NCBI RefSeq assembly: GCF_004354985.1
Contig: NZ_SMSK01000026.1
Coordinates: forward strand, 1 to 63,662
Source of the DNA: Segetibacter sp. 3557_3
GTDB lineage: Bacteria > Bacteroidota > Bacteroidia > Chitinophagales > Chitinophagaceae
Direction of reading: 5' to 3'
DNA: 63,662 nt
Part shown: one piece after another, positions 18,911 through 28,622 of the stretch
Layout: every line of letters begins with the position of its first letter
Numbering within the stretch: the stretch's first letter is position 1
Position numbers and translations under genes: made by a program
Notes under the pieces: model-generated
What the model was told of the DNA's origin: nothing
Seen by the model: only the letters and a program-made list of their open reading frames with translations
The model's database searches: none

Positions 18911-19366
18911 TTAGCGATCGCCTCCCCTCATTTTGTCAAGCAGGCTGTTCAATGTTTTAGCCTCTTCAGGGCTAAGGTTGCCTGTGATGGCGTCTAATTG
19001 TGTATTGTTAACCGTGAGCCGCTCCAGCAGTTCCATTCCTTTACCGGTTAAAGAAATTTCTACCAGGCGCTTATCGTGCGAACAAGTAATTTTATTCAGT
19101 AACCCTTTTTTCATCAGTCGTTCAACAATCCGGCTGGTATCGCTCATTTTGTCGATCATGCGTTCGCGTATCTGGAGCGTTGATAATGGTTGGGAGCTCC
19201 CTTTTACGATCCGCAAAATATTGTACTGTTGCGGTGTAATGTCTTCTTTTTCGAGCAGGAGTCTTATTTGCTCCAGTACCCAATTGGAGGAAAACAAAAG
19301 ATTGATCGTGACCTTCTGGTATTCGTTCCGGAAAGTTTCCTGCTGTATTTCTTGTTCAATCTTCAT
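18911..19366 (-). CDS. MarR family transcriptional regulator
   Basis: 151 residues from the ATG at 19366 (MKIEQEIQQETFRNEYQKV); the longer frame from 19525 adds 53 residues unlike any MarR. The winged helix is clear: ITPQQYNILRIVKGSSQPLSTLQIRERM, MSDTSRIVERLMKKGLLNK (recognition helix) and the wing SHDKRLVEISLTGKG. A dimeric DNA-binding regulator is expected. It is transcribed away from a second MarR gene at 19729 and is followed by the GHL10 gene after 13 bp. Ligand unknown. Confidence 0.9.
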   Translation of the reverse strand: MKIEQEIQQETFRNEYQKVTINLLFSSNWVLEQIRLLLEKEDITPQQYNILRIVKGSSQPLSTLQIRERMIDKMSDTSRIVERLMKKGLLNKITCSHDKRLVEISLTGKGMELLERLTVNNTQLDAITGNLSPEEAKTLNSLLDKMRGGDR

Positions 19367-19699
19367 TGGCCCGTTTATGCAAAAATATGGTTCCTGCTCA
19401 TGAGCGACGCCTTTTTTAAACCATAGTATTATGCGTGTTCCTTCATTGATCCATCCTAATCTAATGTCGTCTGGTTGAAAAATTTCTGGCCCAGGCTGAA
19501 GCTGCAGTGTTACACTTGCTTGCACGCTCCGGCATCAAATACAAGGAGGCGCAACTCCTGTCGGTTCCTTTTTTCATACGCCGACAGGTGAAAAAGACCA
19601 GTTTGCCACCCAGCATAAAAGCATAATTAATGTATATTGACGGGCATATTAAAAGAACACTAAAATTTTGCAAAACTTAAACATTACCACTAAAGAAAC

Positions 19700-19707
19700 T
19701 ATCTTTG
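19700..19707 (+). promoter_or_regulatory. Bacteroidota -7 promoter element
   Basis: TATCTTTG matches TAnnTTTG and lies 21 bp before the MarR ATG at 19729. No clear TTG -33 element at the usual distance. Confidence 0.5.
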
Positions 19708-19708
19708 A

Positions 19709-19728
19709 ATAGTTGTTTAACTAACTAT
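19709..19728. promoter_or_regulatory. putative MarR operator
   Basis: An inverted repeat (ATAGTT, 8-bp centre, AACTAT) sits between the -7 element and the ATG of a MarR gene, so it would cover the transcription start. This placement is typical of autorepression. Confidence 0.5.
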
Positions 19729-20169
19729 ATGCCAAACAACCAATTTAAGAAAGGCGAGCTATACAGTTTTATAACGGGCATGGCTTCAACAGCAGTAGCG
19801 AGGAGATTACAACGGAACTTCAAACAGGCAGGATTAGAAATTACCATCGAACAATGGAGCGTTCTTTACCATTTGTGGAAAGAGGATGGGCTAAGTCAAC
19901 AGGAGTTGTGCAATCGCAGTTTTCGCGACAAGCCCAGCATAACCCGGCTTTTAGATAACCTCGAAAAACTAAAGCTGGTAAAGCGTTTCCCATCAAAAAA
20001 CGACAGGCGAATAAACCTCGTTAAACTTACCGACGAAGCCATACAACTACAGGAGCAAACGATGGATATGGCAAACCAAACCCTAAATGAAGCGCTGGAT
20101 GGCGTTAGTAAAGAACACGTCGACATGTGTAAAGCGGTATTGGCCCAGGTATATGAAAACCTCAAGTAA
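19729..20169 (+). CDS. MarR family transcriptional regulator
   Basis: 146 residues from the ATG at 19729 (MPNNQFKKGELYS); an upstream TTG start would overlap the -7 promoter element and is rejected. Winged-helix parts: IEQWSVLYHLWKEDGLSQQEL, DKPSITRLLDNLEKLKLVKR (recognition helix), SKNDRRINLVKLTDEA (wing). The acyl-CoA dehydrogenase gene begins 74 bp downstream on the same strand, so this regulator probably controls fatty acid oxidation together with its own gene, perhaps sensing an acyl-CoA. The ligand is inference. Confidence 0.9.
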   Translation: MPNNQFKKGELYSFITGMASTAVARRLQRNFKQAGLEITIEQWSVLYHLWKEDGLSQQELCNRSFRDKPSITRLLDNLEKLKLVKRFPSKNDRRINLVKLTDEAIQLQEQTMDMANQTLNEALDGVSKEHVDMCKAVLAQVYENLK

Positions 20170-20243
20170 ATCTTGCTGAGCACCTTTACCACCAGTATAT
20201 ACTGCTTTAGTCACCTCATCAATTAAACCTCAAACCCAATCAT

Positions 20244-22037
20244 ATGAATACGACAACACTAAATACACAAAGCGTAAAAGGTGGTGAATGGCTGGTAAAG
20301 GATCTCTCTCCATTTGAAACTTTCATTCCGGAAGATTTTAATGAAGAGCAGCAGATGGTTAAAGATATGTGCCGTGGTTTTTTGGATAGCGAAGTAATGC
20401 CTGTAGTTAACCAGATTGATAAAATGGAACCCGGGTTGATGTCGTCGCTGGTTGCAAAGGCTGGCGAGCAGGGTCTGCTGGGTGTTTCGGTACCCGAAGA
20501 GCTTGGCGGCCTGGGCAAGGATTTCATTACCAGTACACTGGTTAACGAAGGTCTTGGCGGGGGATTTTCATTTTCTGTAGCTGTATCAGCGCATACCGGT
20601 ATCGGCACTTTACCAATCCTTTACTTTGGCACTGAGGCGCAAAAGCAGCAATACGTAACTAAACTCGCTACCGGCGAGTGGAAAGGCTCCTATGGACTTA
20701 CCGAGCCAAACAGCGGAAGCGATGCACTTAGCGCAAAAACGACTGCGCGGTTGAGCGATGACGGCAAATATTATCTTTTAAATGGCCAGAAGTGCTGGAT
20801 CACAAATGGTGGGTTTGCCGACGTTTTTACGGTATTTGCAAAAATTGACGGCGACAAGTTTACCTGCTTCATCGTTGAAAAAGGTTTCGAAGGCTTTACT
20901 CATGGCGAGGAAGAGCATAAGATGGGTATTAAAGGCTCTTCTACCGTGCAGTTGTACTTCCAGGATTGTAAAGTACCGGTTGAAAACGTACTTGGCGAAG
21001 TAGGTAAGGGTCATATCATCGCTTTCAACATACTGAATATCGGCAGGTTAAAACTTTGTGCGGCAGCATTGGGCGGCAGCAAAAGAGCACTAAACACTTC
21101 TCTGGAGTATGCACTCACACGCGAACAGTTTAAACAACCCATCAGCAACTTCGGCGCGATACAATATAAACTCGCTGAGATGGCAATTCGCATCTGGATT
21201 TGCGAAAGTGCCTTATACCGTACCGGAAAATGGATCGATGATAAAGAGACCGAGCTGGCAAACAGCGGCAAACCAGTTACTGAAGCGTTGCTTGGAGCCG
21301 CGGAAGAGTTTGCAATTGAATGTGCCATGCTAAAGGTTTACGGCAGCGAGGTATTGGATTATGTGGTAGATGAAGGTGTGCAAATACATGGCGGTAATGG
21401 TTACAGCGACGAATACATCATCTCGAAAGCCTACCGCGATAGCAGGATCAACCGTATTTACGAAGGCACAAACGAAATCAACAGGTTGCTCACAGTCGAC
21501 ATGATGCTGAAACGTGCAATGAAGGGCAGGCTCGACCTGATGGGACCCGCAATGAGCGTTCAAAAGGAATTGATGAGCATTCCTGATTTCAACAGCGACG
21601 ATGAGGCACCTTTTGCAAAGGAACTAAAGGCCATTGCAAACTTTAAAAAAGCCATACTAATGACTGCCGGAGCTGCGGTTCAAAAGTTTATGATTAAGCT
21701 TGAGCACGAGCAAGAGGTACTCATGAATATTGCCGATATGGCGATTGAAACCTTTAATGCAGAAAGTGGATTGCTCAGGTTGATCAAACTGGTGGAAAGA
21801 AATGGCCAAGCTTCGGTACCTGTTGAGCACGATATGGTTAAAACCTATATCGCTGATGCTGCTGACCGGATCAATAAAAATGGTAAAGATGCCATCAACG
21901 CGTTTGCGGAGGGTGACGAACAGCGGATGATGCTGCTTGGCTTAAAACGCTTTACGAAAACTGAACCTTTTAACGTTAAAGACGCGCGCCGGAGAATTGC
22001 TGCAAAGTATATCGCCGACGGAAAATATCCCCTATAG
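20244..22037 (+). CDS. acyl-CoA dehydrogenase
   Basis: 597 residues, longer than short-chain enzymes (~380) and close to the VLCAD-like class with a C-terminal extension of ~170 residues. Core features: YGLTEPNSGSDALSAKTTA (FAD/substrate loop, ~150), CWITNGGFADVFTVFAKIDG, MGIKGSSTVQLYFQDCKVPVENVLGE, and QIHGGNGYSDEYIISKAYRDSRINRIYEGTNEI, whose Glu in YEGTNE is in the catalytic-base position of many members. It catalyses the first, FAD-linked step of fatty acid beta-oxidation. It lies downstream of a MarR regulator. Chain-length preference is not determined. Confidence 0.93.
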   Translation: MNTTTLNTQSVKGGEWLVKDLSPFETFIPEDFNEEQQMVKDMCRGFLDSEVMPVVNQIDKMEPGLMSSLVAKAGEQGLLGVSVPEELGGLGKDFITSTLVNEGLGGGFSFSVAVSAHTGIGTLPILYFGTEAQKQQYVTKLATGEWKGSYGLTEPNSGSDALSAKTTARLSDDGKYYLLNGQKCWITNGGFADVFTVFAKIDGDKFTCFIVEKGFEGFTHGEEEHKMGIKGSSTVQLYFQDCKVPVENVLGEVGKGHIIAFNILNIGRLKLCAAALGGSKRALNTSLEYALTREQFKQPISNFGAIQYKLAEMAIRIWICESALYRTGKWIDDKETELANSGKPVTEALLGAAEEFAIECAMLKVYGSEVLDYVVDEGVQIHGGNGYSDEYIISKAYRDSRINRIYEGTNEINRLLTVDMMLKRAMKGRLDLMGPAMSVQKELMSIPDFNSDDEAPFAKELKAIANFKKAILMTAGAAVQKFMIKLEHEQEVLMNIADMAIETFNAESGLLRLIKLVERNGQASVPVEHDMVKTYIADAADRINKNGKDAINAFAEGDEQRMMLLGLKRFTKTEPFNVKDARRRIAAKYIADGKYPL

Positions 22038-22057
22038 AAGAACCATAAGGTTCCCGG

Positions 22058-22084
22058 GCCTCGCTTTTAGCGGGGCTTTTTTTT
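22058..22084 (+). terminator. intrinsic terminator
   Basis: A stem (GCCTCGC / GCGGGGC, one G-T pair, 5-nt loop) followed by eight T, 20 bp past the acyl-CoA dehydrogenase stop. Confidence 0.8.
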
Positions 22085-22256
22085 GCCCATATTACAAACT
22101 TTTGCAGCTGTAGTTTTCATATGTAATCGTAGTGTGATTGTTGTTGATGATTGACCTGAATGATGACTATGGGCAATTAAAAATTAAGCTTTGTACTGTC
22201 CAAAAAGATTAGCATTATTAACCCAGGCGTTTACAAGCAAACAGGAGCAATAATTT

Positions 22257-22799
22257 ATGAGCAAAAATGTGGTACAACTCAGCAAATTGTTAAGCCTTGT
22301 GCTCCGTCACCAACCCGGTTATATCGGTATACAGTTGGACGAAAACGGCTGGACACCTGTTCACGAGCTTATCGCAGCAATCAACACTATTGGCACCCCG
22401 ATTAATTTGGCTACGCTCGAAAATGTAGTGCACACCAATAACAAACAACGGTTTGCCTTTAACGAGGATCAAACACTTATTCGTGCCAGCCAGGGGCATT
22501 CGGTTAACGTGTCCTTAAACCTGGAACCGGAAGTTCCAACCGCAGAGCTTTACCATGGAACCGCACAACAGTTTGTTGCATCCATCCTGCAAAATGGCTT
22601 GATGAAGCGAAGCAGAAATCATGTACACCTGAGCGCCGATACCAACACTGCTGTGCAGGTTGGTTCACGGCGGGGAAAACCTGTTGTACTCATTATTGAC
22701 TCGGCTGCCATGCACGCCAACGGTTATACGTTTTTCTTATCCGAAAACGGGGTGTGGCTAACTGATCATGTGCCCCGAGAATATGTAAGGCTCGCTTGA
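22257..22799 (+). CDS. kptA: RNA 2'-phosphotransferase, Tpt1/KptA family
   Basis: 180 residues covering the full family. The N-terminal winged-helix part has LSKLLSLVLRHQP; the ART-like NAD-binding part has RASQGHSVNV, LYHGTAQQF, RNHVHLS and GVWLTDHVPREYV. Members transfer an internal RNA 2'-phosphate to NAD+, yielding ADP-ribose cyclic phosphate. In eukaryotes this finishes tRNA splicing; bacterial substrates are unclear. It is monocistronic here, with no RNA ligase or tRNA gene beside it. Confidence 0.92.
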   Translation: MSKNVVQLSKLLSLVLRHQPGYIGIQLDENGWTPVHELIAAINTIGTPINLATLENVVHTNNKQRFAFNEDQTLIRASQGHSVNVSLNLEPEVPTAELYHGTAQQFVASILQNGLMKRSRNHVHLSADTNTAVQVGSRRGKPVVLIIDSAAMHANGYTFFLSENGVWLTDHVPREYVRLA

Positions 22800-22970
22800 G
22801 CATGGAGCATGGAATTCCGTAATAAAACATTGTGCCCCTCCAATGCCCAGCTAACCCCATATAAATCCGTACACGAATTAACTGTTGCCTGCAACGCAAT
22901 CCTGTATGAATCCCATCATTCCTGGTGAGGGGTTCAGCAATATCTTAAGGCTTATGGGTTCCACGACGAA

Positions 22971-23684
22971 CTAGCCCCTGTAATCCTTTGCCGCTGCTGC
23001 ATCAAGGAACCAGTGTACATCACCATTCGCAGGCTTAATCAATTGTGCGGGTAAGCGAACAGGGTCCGCAGGGCCGTTGATTACGGCTGCTACTTTCTCT
23101 GCCTTCTCATCTCCTGCAACCAGGAACACCACCTGCTTCGACCGGTTTACGATTTCCGGGGTAAGCGTTAACCTTAAGGTTTCGGGTCCCCGGACCGAAG
23201 CGGTCCATGTTGAGAACTCATTGTTGTTCGTCGGAAAAAGGGAAAGGGTATGTCCATCGTTGCCGAGCCCCAGCAAGATCAGGTCAAATGAATGTTGCGA
23301 CTCTTTAAAATAGGTTTCCAGGATCTTCTGGTATTCGTCCACAGCAGTATTTTCATCAACCCCGGTGTTCATCCGGTGTACCTGGCTATCCGGAACATCG
23401 GTATGACATAAAAATGCGTCGATGGCCAGACGTGCATTGTTCCGCTCATCATGGTATGGCACATATCGCTCATCGCCCCAAAAGAAGTGAACCCTTTCCC
23501 ATTCTATGCTATCGCTATAACGCATTGCAAGTATATGGTATAGGTCCTTTGGTGTTGATCCGCCAGCGAGACAAAAAGTAAATCGCTCCTGTTTTTGCAG
23601 CGTGTCCGTAATATAGTCGGATATCCAGTCGGCAAGCGTCGCTACTACTTCGGCCACAGAAGGATAAACGTGTAGTTTCATCAT
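22971..23684 (-). CDS. pgl: 6-phosphogluconolactonase
   Basis: 237 residues; hydrolyses 6-phosphogluconolactone in the oxidative pentose-phosphate pathway. Family marks: [16 protein letters not shown] near residue 40, [23 protein letters not shown], and [17 protein letters not shown]. Its ATG overlaps the zwf stop codon in an ATGA arrangement, so the two are translationally coupled, third in the gnd-zwf-pgl operon. Confidence 0.95.
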   Translation of the reverse strand: MMKLHVYPSVAEVVATLADWISDYITDTLQKQERFTFCLAGGSTPKDLYHILAMRYSDSIEWERVHFFWGDERYVPYHDERNNARLAIDAFLCHTDVPDSQVHRMNTGVDENTAVDEYQKILETYFKESQHSFDLILLGLGNDGHTLSLFPTNNNEFSTWTASVRGPETLRLTLTPEIVNRSKQVVFLVAGDEKAEKVAAVINGPADPVRLPAQLIKPANGDVHWFLDAAAAKDYRG

Positions 23685-25207
23685 GACTTTTGTTCTTTTG
23701 TATCTTTTGCTGAATTGATGTTGATCCAGTTGTGACCATCACGTGCAATAAGCGCTTCTGCATCTTCAGGACCCCATGAACCCGGCTGGTAATTTGGAAA
23801 GTCCACAGGTTCACGTTTCTCCCAGGCCTCCATAATAGGTGTAACTACCCGCCATGCGGCCTCAACCTGGTCGGCGCGCATAAACAGGGTAGCATCGCCC
23901 TCCATAACGTCGCGCAGAAGTGTTTCATAGGCTTCCGGTTCGGCTCCGCCATACTCTTCTTTATAATTGAAGATCATATCAACGGGGTGAAGCGACATCT
24001 CCGGCCCCGGACGCTTCGACTGGAATCGCAAACGAATATCCATCTCGGGTTGTATGCTGATGGTTAACCTGTTTGGCCGCCAGGTATGTGTAGCTTCTTC
24101 GGGAAACGAATAATTCGGGGCCGGTCTGAATTGTATTGTAATCAGTGATGTTTTTTCATGCATACGCTTACCCGTGCGAACATAAAAAGGAACACCCTGC
24201 CAGCGCCAGTTATCGATAAAAAACTTTACTGCAGCGAATGTCTCAACCTTCGACTGCTCCTCAACTTTTTCTTCTTCGCGATAAGCCTTCACTTCCGTTC
24301 CCTGGATCCACCCACTATTGTATTGGCCGCGAACAGCTACACTTGCAACATCTTCTTTATTTATTCGACGAAGCGCATTGAGTACATCAACTTTTTTGTT
24401 CCGGATTTCGTTTGAATTAAACGATACAGGTGCCTCCATTGCAATCATGCACAATAGCTGGAGGATGTGGTTTTGTACCATATCCCTTAACGCGCCGGAT
24501 GTCTCGTAATAGTTTCCCCTCGACTCTACACCAACCGTTTCGGCAACGGTGATCTGTACGTGTTCGATGTAGTTCCTGTTCCAGATGGGTTCAAACAAAG
24601 CGTTTGCAAACCGCATCACAAGAATATTTTGAACCGTTTCCTTACCGAGGTAATGATCGATCCTGAAAATCTGTTCTTCCTTAAACATCGAACTCAACAA
24701 GGTATTCAGTTCATGCGCGCTCTTAAGATCGTGGCCAAAAGGTTTTTCCACTACAATCCGCGTAGCTTTGGTGTTAGCACAAAAATCCAGCTCTTTCAAC
24801 TTTGAAGCAATATCGGGCACCAGCTGTGGCGCTACTGCCATATAGAAAATAACAATTGGATCCTGCCCAAATTCGTCCGTCTTTTCTTTGACTATCTGAC
24901 CTATCTTCTTAAATACTTTTTCGTCGTCCAGCTTACCCGGAAGGTAACTGATCTGCTTTGAGAATTCTGCCCAGTCGCCGTTTTCGTCTTTTCTTCGCGA
25001 GTAAGCGTGAATGCCGTCGTAAAGGTATTTTCTAAAGGTCTGGTCTGTGTACTTGGTCCGCCCCTGGCCCACGATGCTAAAGTTCTCCGGCATAAGACCG
25101 TCGAGAAAAAGATTAAACAGCGCTGGTGATAACTTGCGTTGGTTGAGGTCGCCACTGCCACCGAAGATGAATAAGATCGTTGATGCTAACGGCTTACTAT
25201 TTTTCAT
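23681..25207 (-). CDS. zwf: glucose-6-phosphate 1-dehydrogenase
   Basis: 508 residues, normal length. Nucleotide-binding start [21 protein letters not shown], and the substrate/catalytic block [19 protein letters not shown]. It oxidises glucose-6-phosphate to the lactone, producing NADPH. It sits between gnd (93 bp upstream) and pgl (4-bp overlap), completing the oxidative pentose-phosphate set in one operon. Confidence 0.97.
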   Translation of the reverse strand: MKNSKPLASTILFIFGGSGDLNQRKLSPALFNLFLDGLMPENFSIVGQGRTKYTDQTFRKYLYDGIHAYSRRKDENGDWAEFSKQISYLPGKLDDEKVFKKIGQIVKEKTDEFGQDPIVIFYMAVAPQLVPDIASKLKELDFCANTKATRIVVEKPFGHDLKSAHELNTLLSSMFKEEQIFRIDHYLGKETVQNILVMRFANALFEPIWNRNYIEHVQITVAETVGVESRGNYYETSGALRDMVQNHILQLLCMIAMEAPVSFNSNEIRNKKVDVLNALRRINKEDVASVAVRGQYNSGWIQGTEVKAYREEEKVEEQSKVETFAAVKFFIDNWRWQGVPFYVRTGKRMHEKTSLITIQFRPAPNYSFPEEATHTWRPNRLTISIQPEMDIRLRFQSKRPGPEMSLHPVDMIFNYKEEYGGAEPEAYETLLRDVMEGDATLFMRADQVEAAWRVVTPIMEAWEKREPVDFPNYQPGSWGPEDAEALIARDGHNWININSAKDTKEQKS

Positions 25208-25300
25208 TAGTAGTTTTTAAAAGTTGGGGTCTCTGGTTCTGCAGAAAGCCCTTGTATAAGCTAAGAGCTCAACTGCAAACCTGTGCCAGAAAATAATTGT

Positions 25301-26725
25301 TTAAGGTTTTACCACGTTCCACTCGGTATGAAATACCCCGGGTTGATCAATTCGCTCATAGGTATGCGCACCAAAAAAGTCGCGTTGTGCCTGTACAAGG
25401 TTTACCGGTAAACGTTCTGCCCTAAAGGCATCGAAGTAGTACAAGCCAGATGTCATAGCACCCATGGGTAAACCTGCTTGAATGCCTTTTGAAACGGCGG
25501 TTCGAACACTGCCCTGGGTTCTTAAGATAATCTCGGCTATGTCGGGGTGTAAAAACAGGTTTTGCAGGTTTGGATCACTCGAGTAAGCAAGCTCAAAAAC
25601 TTTTAACAACGATGACCGGATGATACATCCGCCTTTCCACACATTGATAACCCTCAGCATGTCTATTTGCATGTTGAGGTGAACTGATGCAACGCTAAGC
25701 ATATTTAGTCCCTGCGCATAACTTGCGATCACAGCAAAAAGCAGGGCATCGTGTAGCTCTTTTATCAATTCCGCTTTATTCACGTCCTGCGTTTGCCGTT
25801 CAATGGGGTATAATGCTGATGCTTTTACACGCTGGTCTTTCAGGGAGGAAATGTTTCGCATTGTTACTGCCGCATCAATGCAGGGTATAGGTACAGAAAT
25901 ATCCAGCGCGTCCTGCGAGGTCCATTTACCTGTTCCTTTTGCACCTGCCTTGTCGAGGATCATGTCAACCAGACTTCCGGATGTTTTGTCATCGGCTTCC
26001 TTAAAGATGTGCGCCGTAATTTCCACCAGGAACGACTGAAGTTCTCCCTGGTTCCAATCGGCAAACACCTGTGCAAGTTCACTGTTTGATAAGCCCCCAA
26101 CGTTTTTTAGTAAGTCATACACTTCGCTAATGAGTTGCATGATCGCATACTCAATTCCGTTATGTACCATCTTTACATAATGGCCTGCTGCGTCTTTACC
26201 CAGGTATGCTACACAAGGCACATTGTCGACAGAAGCAGCTACAGAAACGAATAACGGCTCGAGTCTTCGATAGGCCTCTTCGTCGCCTCCAGGCATTATG
26301 CTTGGACCCGTACGTGCACCTTCCTCTCCACCTGAGATTCCGGCACCTACAAAATGTATCTTTTTATCCTGCAGGTAAGTAATCCTTCTTAAGGTATCGG
26401 TATAGTGAGAATTGCCCCCATCAACAAGTATATCACCATCATCAACAAACGGCAGCAGGTCGTTAATTACATCGTCAACAATCTTACCTGCCGGAACGAG
26501 AAACATGATCTTCCGGGGTTTCGCCAAAAGGTCCATCATTTCGGGGATAGTGTTTACTCCTTTGATGGTTGTTCCCGGGCGTGCAGATTGCTCGAGGAGG
26601 TGGGTCTTTTCTTTGTTTTTATCGTACCCAAGAACTTTGAACCCATGATCTGCTAAGTTCAGTAACAGGTTACTTCCCATTACGCCAACGCCAATGATGC
26701 CAAAATCGAATTGTGCAGTTTCCAT
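25301..26725 (-). CDS. gnd: 6-phosphogluconate dehydrogenase, decarboxylating
   Basis: 474 residues. Rossmann start FGIIGVGVMGSNLLLNLADHG, active-site regions GISGGEEGARTGPSIMPGG and KMVHNGIEYAIMQLI, and the C-terminal helical domain with WKGGCIIRS. It converts 6-phosphogluconate to ribulose-5-phosphate plus CO2 and NAD(P)H. It is the promoter-proximal gene of gnd-zwf-pgl, so gene order runs opposite to pathway order. The upstream gap to the AhpD-like gene is divergent. Confidence 0.97.
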   Translation of the reverse strand: METAQFDFGIIGVGVMGSNLLLNLADHGFKVLGYDKNKEKTHLLEQSARPGTTIKGVNTIPEMMDLLAKPRKIMFLVPAGKIVDDVINDLLPFVDDGDILVDGGNSHYTDTLRRITYLQDKKIHFVGAGISGGEEGARTGPSIMPGGDEEAYRRLEPLFVSVAASVDNVPCVAYLGKDAAGHYVKMVHNGIEYAIMQLISEVYDLLKNVGGLSNSELAQVFADWNQGELQSFLVEITAHIFKEADDKTSGSLVDMILDKAGAKGTGKWTSQDALDISVPIPCIDAAVTMRNISSLKDQRVKASALYPIERQTQDVNKAELIKELHDALLFAVIASYAQGLNMLSVASVHLNMQIDMLRVINVWKGGCIIRSSLLKVFELAYSSDPNLQNLFLHPDIAEIILRTQGSVRTAVSKGIQAGLPMGAMTSGLYYFDAFRAERLPVNLVQAQRDFFGAHTYERIDQPGVFHTEWNVVKP

Positions 26726-26835
26726 TGTTTAGGTCTTGTTTCGACTAAAATTACAGAAACCCTCAACAGCAGTCCCAATAAATTGTTTACCCGTAGTGCA
26801 GGTACCGTGCTTACGGGTGCAAACAACCACTACCC

Positions 26836-26843
26836 TACCTTTG
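26836..26843 (+). promoter_or_regulatory. Bacteroidota -7 promoter element
   Basis: TACCTTTG matches TAnnTTTG, 16 bp before the ATG at 26860. No clear -33 TTG. Confidence 0.4.
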
Positions 26844-26859
26844 CCAAAACTTTAATCAT

Positions 26860-27216
26860 ATGTCAGCACTAGTAAATGAATTCAATGAATACCGGGAGAA
26901 AATGAACGAGGTGATCTTAAGCAAAAACAACCTGGTGATGAAGCGGCTGTGGAACCTGGATACCAATACTTACGACGAAGGTGCCATTGATAAGAAAACA
27001 AAGGAAATGCTGGGTTTGGTTGCGAGCATGGTTTTGCGTTGCGACGACTGCATCAAATATCACCTGGGCAAAAGCCACGAGCTTGGCGTAACAACTGAAC
27101 AGATGTACGAAATCTTTGCGGTTGCGAACATCGTGGGCGGAACAATCGTAATACCGCATACCCGTAGAGCAGCAGAATATTGGGAAGAACTACAAGGTAG
27201 CAGCTCAACAGATTAG
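26860..27216 (+). CDS. carboxymuconolactone decarboxylase / AhpD-like protein
   Basis: 118 residues with the AhpD redox motif LRCDDCIKYHLG (Cys61, Cys64, His68), preceded by KTKEMLGLVASMV, the usual helix before the motif. Such small helical oligomers act as thiol peroxidases or peroxiredoxin partners, or are uncharacterised. It is followed after 149 bp by the ferredoxin oxidoreductase subunit; a protective role beside an oxygen-sensitive enzyme is only an inference. Confidence 0.85.
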   Translation: MSALVNEFNEYREKMNEVILSKNNLVMKRLWNLDTNTYDEGAIDKKTKEMLGLVASMVLRCDDCIKYHLGKSHELGVTTEQMYEIFAVANIVGGTIVIPHTRRAAEYWEELQGSSSTD

Positions 27217-27365
27217 CTTTGAGTACTTTGTCAACACTTTAGCCGGGCTTTGATTCTCCTAAATCCCTTGCCGGTACAAATGCGGCACCTTTCTCTTAAA
27301 CTCTTATTAAAATAAGAACGATTTTGTTTAATTTAGTGACCTTTGGTTTTTAAATTCTACTATTA

Positions 27366-28427
27366 ATGTCTACTATAACAGAACAACTGGTACCCACTCC
27401 TACTGCACCAGCACTGCTTACCGCAAAGGATTTTGCTACCGATCAGGAAGTAAGATGGTGCCCGGGTTGTGGTGATTATTCAATCCTTGCACAGGTTCAG
27501 AAGATTATGCCGGGGATTGGTGTACCGAAAGAGAATATCGTGATCATCAGCGGTATTGGTTGCAGCAGCCGTTTTCCATATTACATGAATACATATGGTA
27601 TGCATAGCATACATGGCAGGGCAACCGCTATTGCAAGTGGTTTGAAGGCAAGCCGGCCGGAACTCAGTGTTTGGATTGTGACAGGTGACGGCGACAGCCT
27701 GAGCATTGGGGGCAACCACACCATGCACCTGTTACGCAGAAACTTTGATGTAAACGTATTACTGTTTAACAACCAGATCTACGGTTTAACAAAAGGGCAG
27801 TATTCCCCGACCAGTGAACGCAACAAGGTAACCAAGAGCACACCTTATGGTAGCCTTGATCATCCATATAACCCGCTTGCACTGGCAATGGGTGCCGATG
27901 CTACATTTGTGGCCCGGAGCATGGATCGTGATCCTAAACATCTTCAGGCTATGTTATCGCGTAGTCATAAACACAAGGGCACATCTTTGTTGGAGATCTA
28001 CCAGAACTGTAACATTTTCAACGATGGGGCATTCGAAATCTTTACGGAGAAATCCTCAAAGCCCGAAGAAACGCTGTTCCTTGAACACGGCAAACCGTTG
28101 ATCTTTGGTGCTGCTCAAAATAAGGGCATACGCATCGACGGTCTCCGCCCGGTGATAGTTGAACTTGGTAGTGAGTATAGTGCCAGCGATCTGTGGATAC
28201 ATGATGAAAACGACTTTTACAAAGCGCAAACCCTGGTTAGAATGTTTGATGATCCTTTACAGGGGCAGGCACACTTCCCGCGCCCGTTTGGTGTGTTCTA
28301 CGAAAACCACCGCGACTGCTATGAGGACCTGATGCAAATGCAGATTGAAGAAACAATAGCGTTAAAAGGAGAAGGTGATCTTGATAAATTATTAAGGGGC
28401 AGAGAAGTTTGGGAGATCATGTCCTAA
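27366..28427 (+). CDS. 2-oxoacid:ferredoxin oxidoreductase, beta subunit (KorB-type)
   Basis: 353 residues. Motifs: EVRWCPGCGDYSIL (Cys32, Cys35), ISGIGCSSRFPYY (Cys66) and the thiamine-pyrophosphate site VTGDGDSLSIGGNHTMHLLRRN (GDGD at 107-110). This subunit binds TPP and oxidatively decarboxylates a 2-oxoacid (2-oxoglutarate is most common in this phylum), passing electrons to ferredoxin. The alpha/gamma subunit normally encoded just upstream is not in this window; an AhpD-like gene takes that place. Confidence 0.9.
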   Translation: MSTITEQLVPTPTAPALLTAKDFATDQEVRWCPGCGDYSILAQVQKIMPGIGVPKENIVIISGIGCSSRFPYYMNTYGMHSIHGRATAIASGLKASRPELSVWIVTGDGDSLSIGGNHTMHLLRRNFDVNVLLFNNQIYGLTKGQYSPTSERNKVTKSTPYGSLDHPYNPLALAMGADATFVARSMDRDPKHLQAMLSRSHKHKGTSLLEIYQNCNIFNDGAFEIFTEKSSKPEETLFLEHGKPLIFGAAQNKGIRIDGLRPVIVELGSEYSASDLWIHDENDFYKAQTLVRMFDDPLQGQAHFPRPFGVFYENHRDCYEDLMQMQIEETIALKGEGDLDKLLRGREVWEIMS

Positions 28428-28444
28428 GTTTGTTAATACATGTA

Positions 28445-28473
28445 AAAGCCCCGGCAAAAACCGGGGCTTTTTT
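28445..28473 (+). terminator. intrinsic terminator
   Basis: A perfect 10-bp stem (AAAGCCCCGG / CCGGGGCTTT, 6-nt loop) followed by Ts, 18 bp past the korB-like stop. Confidence 0.85.
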
Positions 28474-28622
28474 ATTGCTTATTTGCAAAGTGTTGAACCA
28501 CCATATCAGAATGCTAAGCGTGAGTTGATAACCTGAAACCTTGGCGACAAGTACAATCACCTATCGATAAACCCAGTTGATGGCAACCGGGTATCGTTTG
28601 CAAACCGTGGATCAACAGCCAA

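Noticed and set aside
19366-19525. N-terminal extension of the minus-strand MarR gene
   Set aside because: The extra 53 residues are unlike any MarR, and a normal N-terminus begins at the ATG at 19366.
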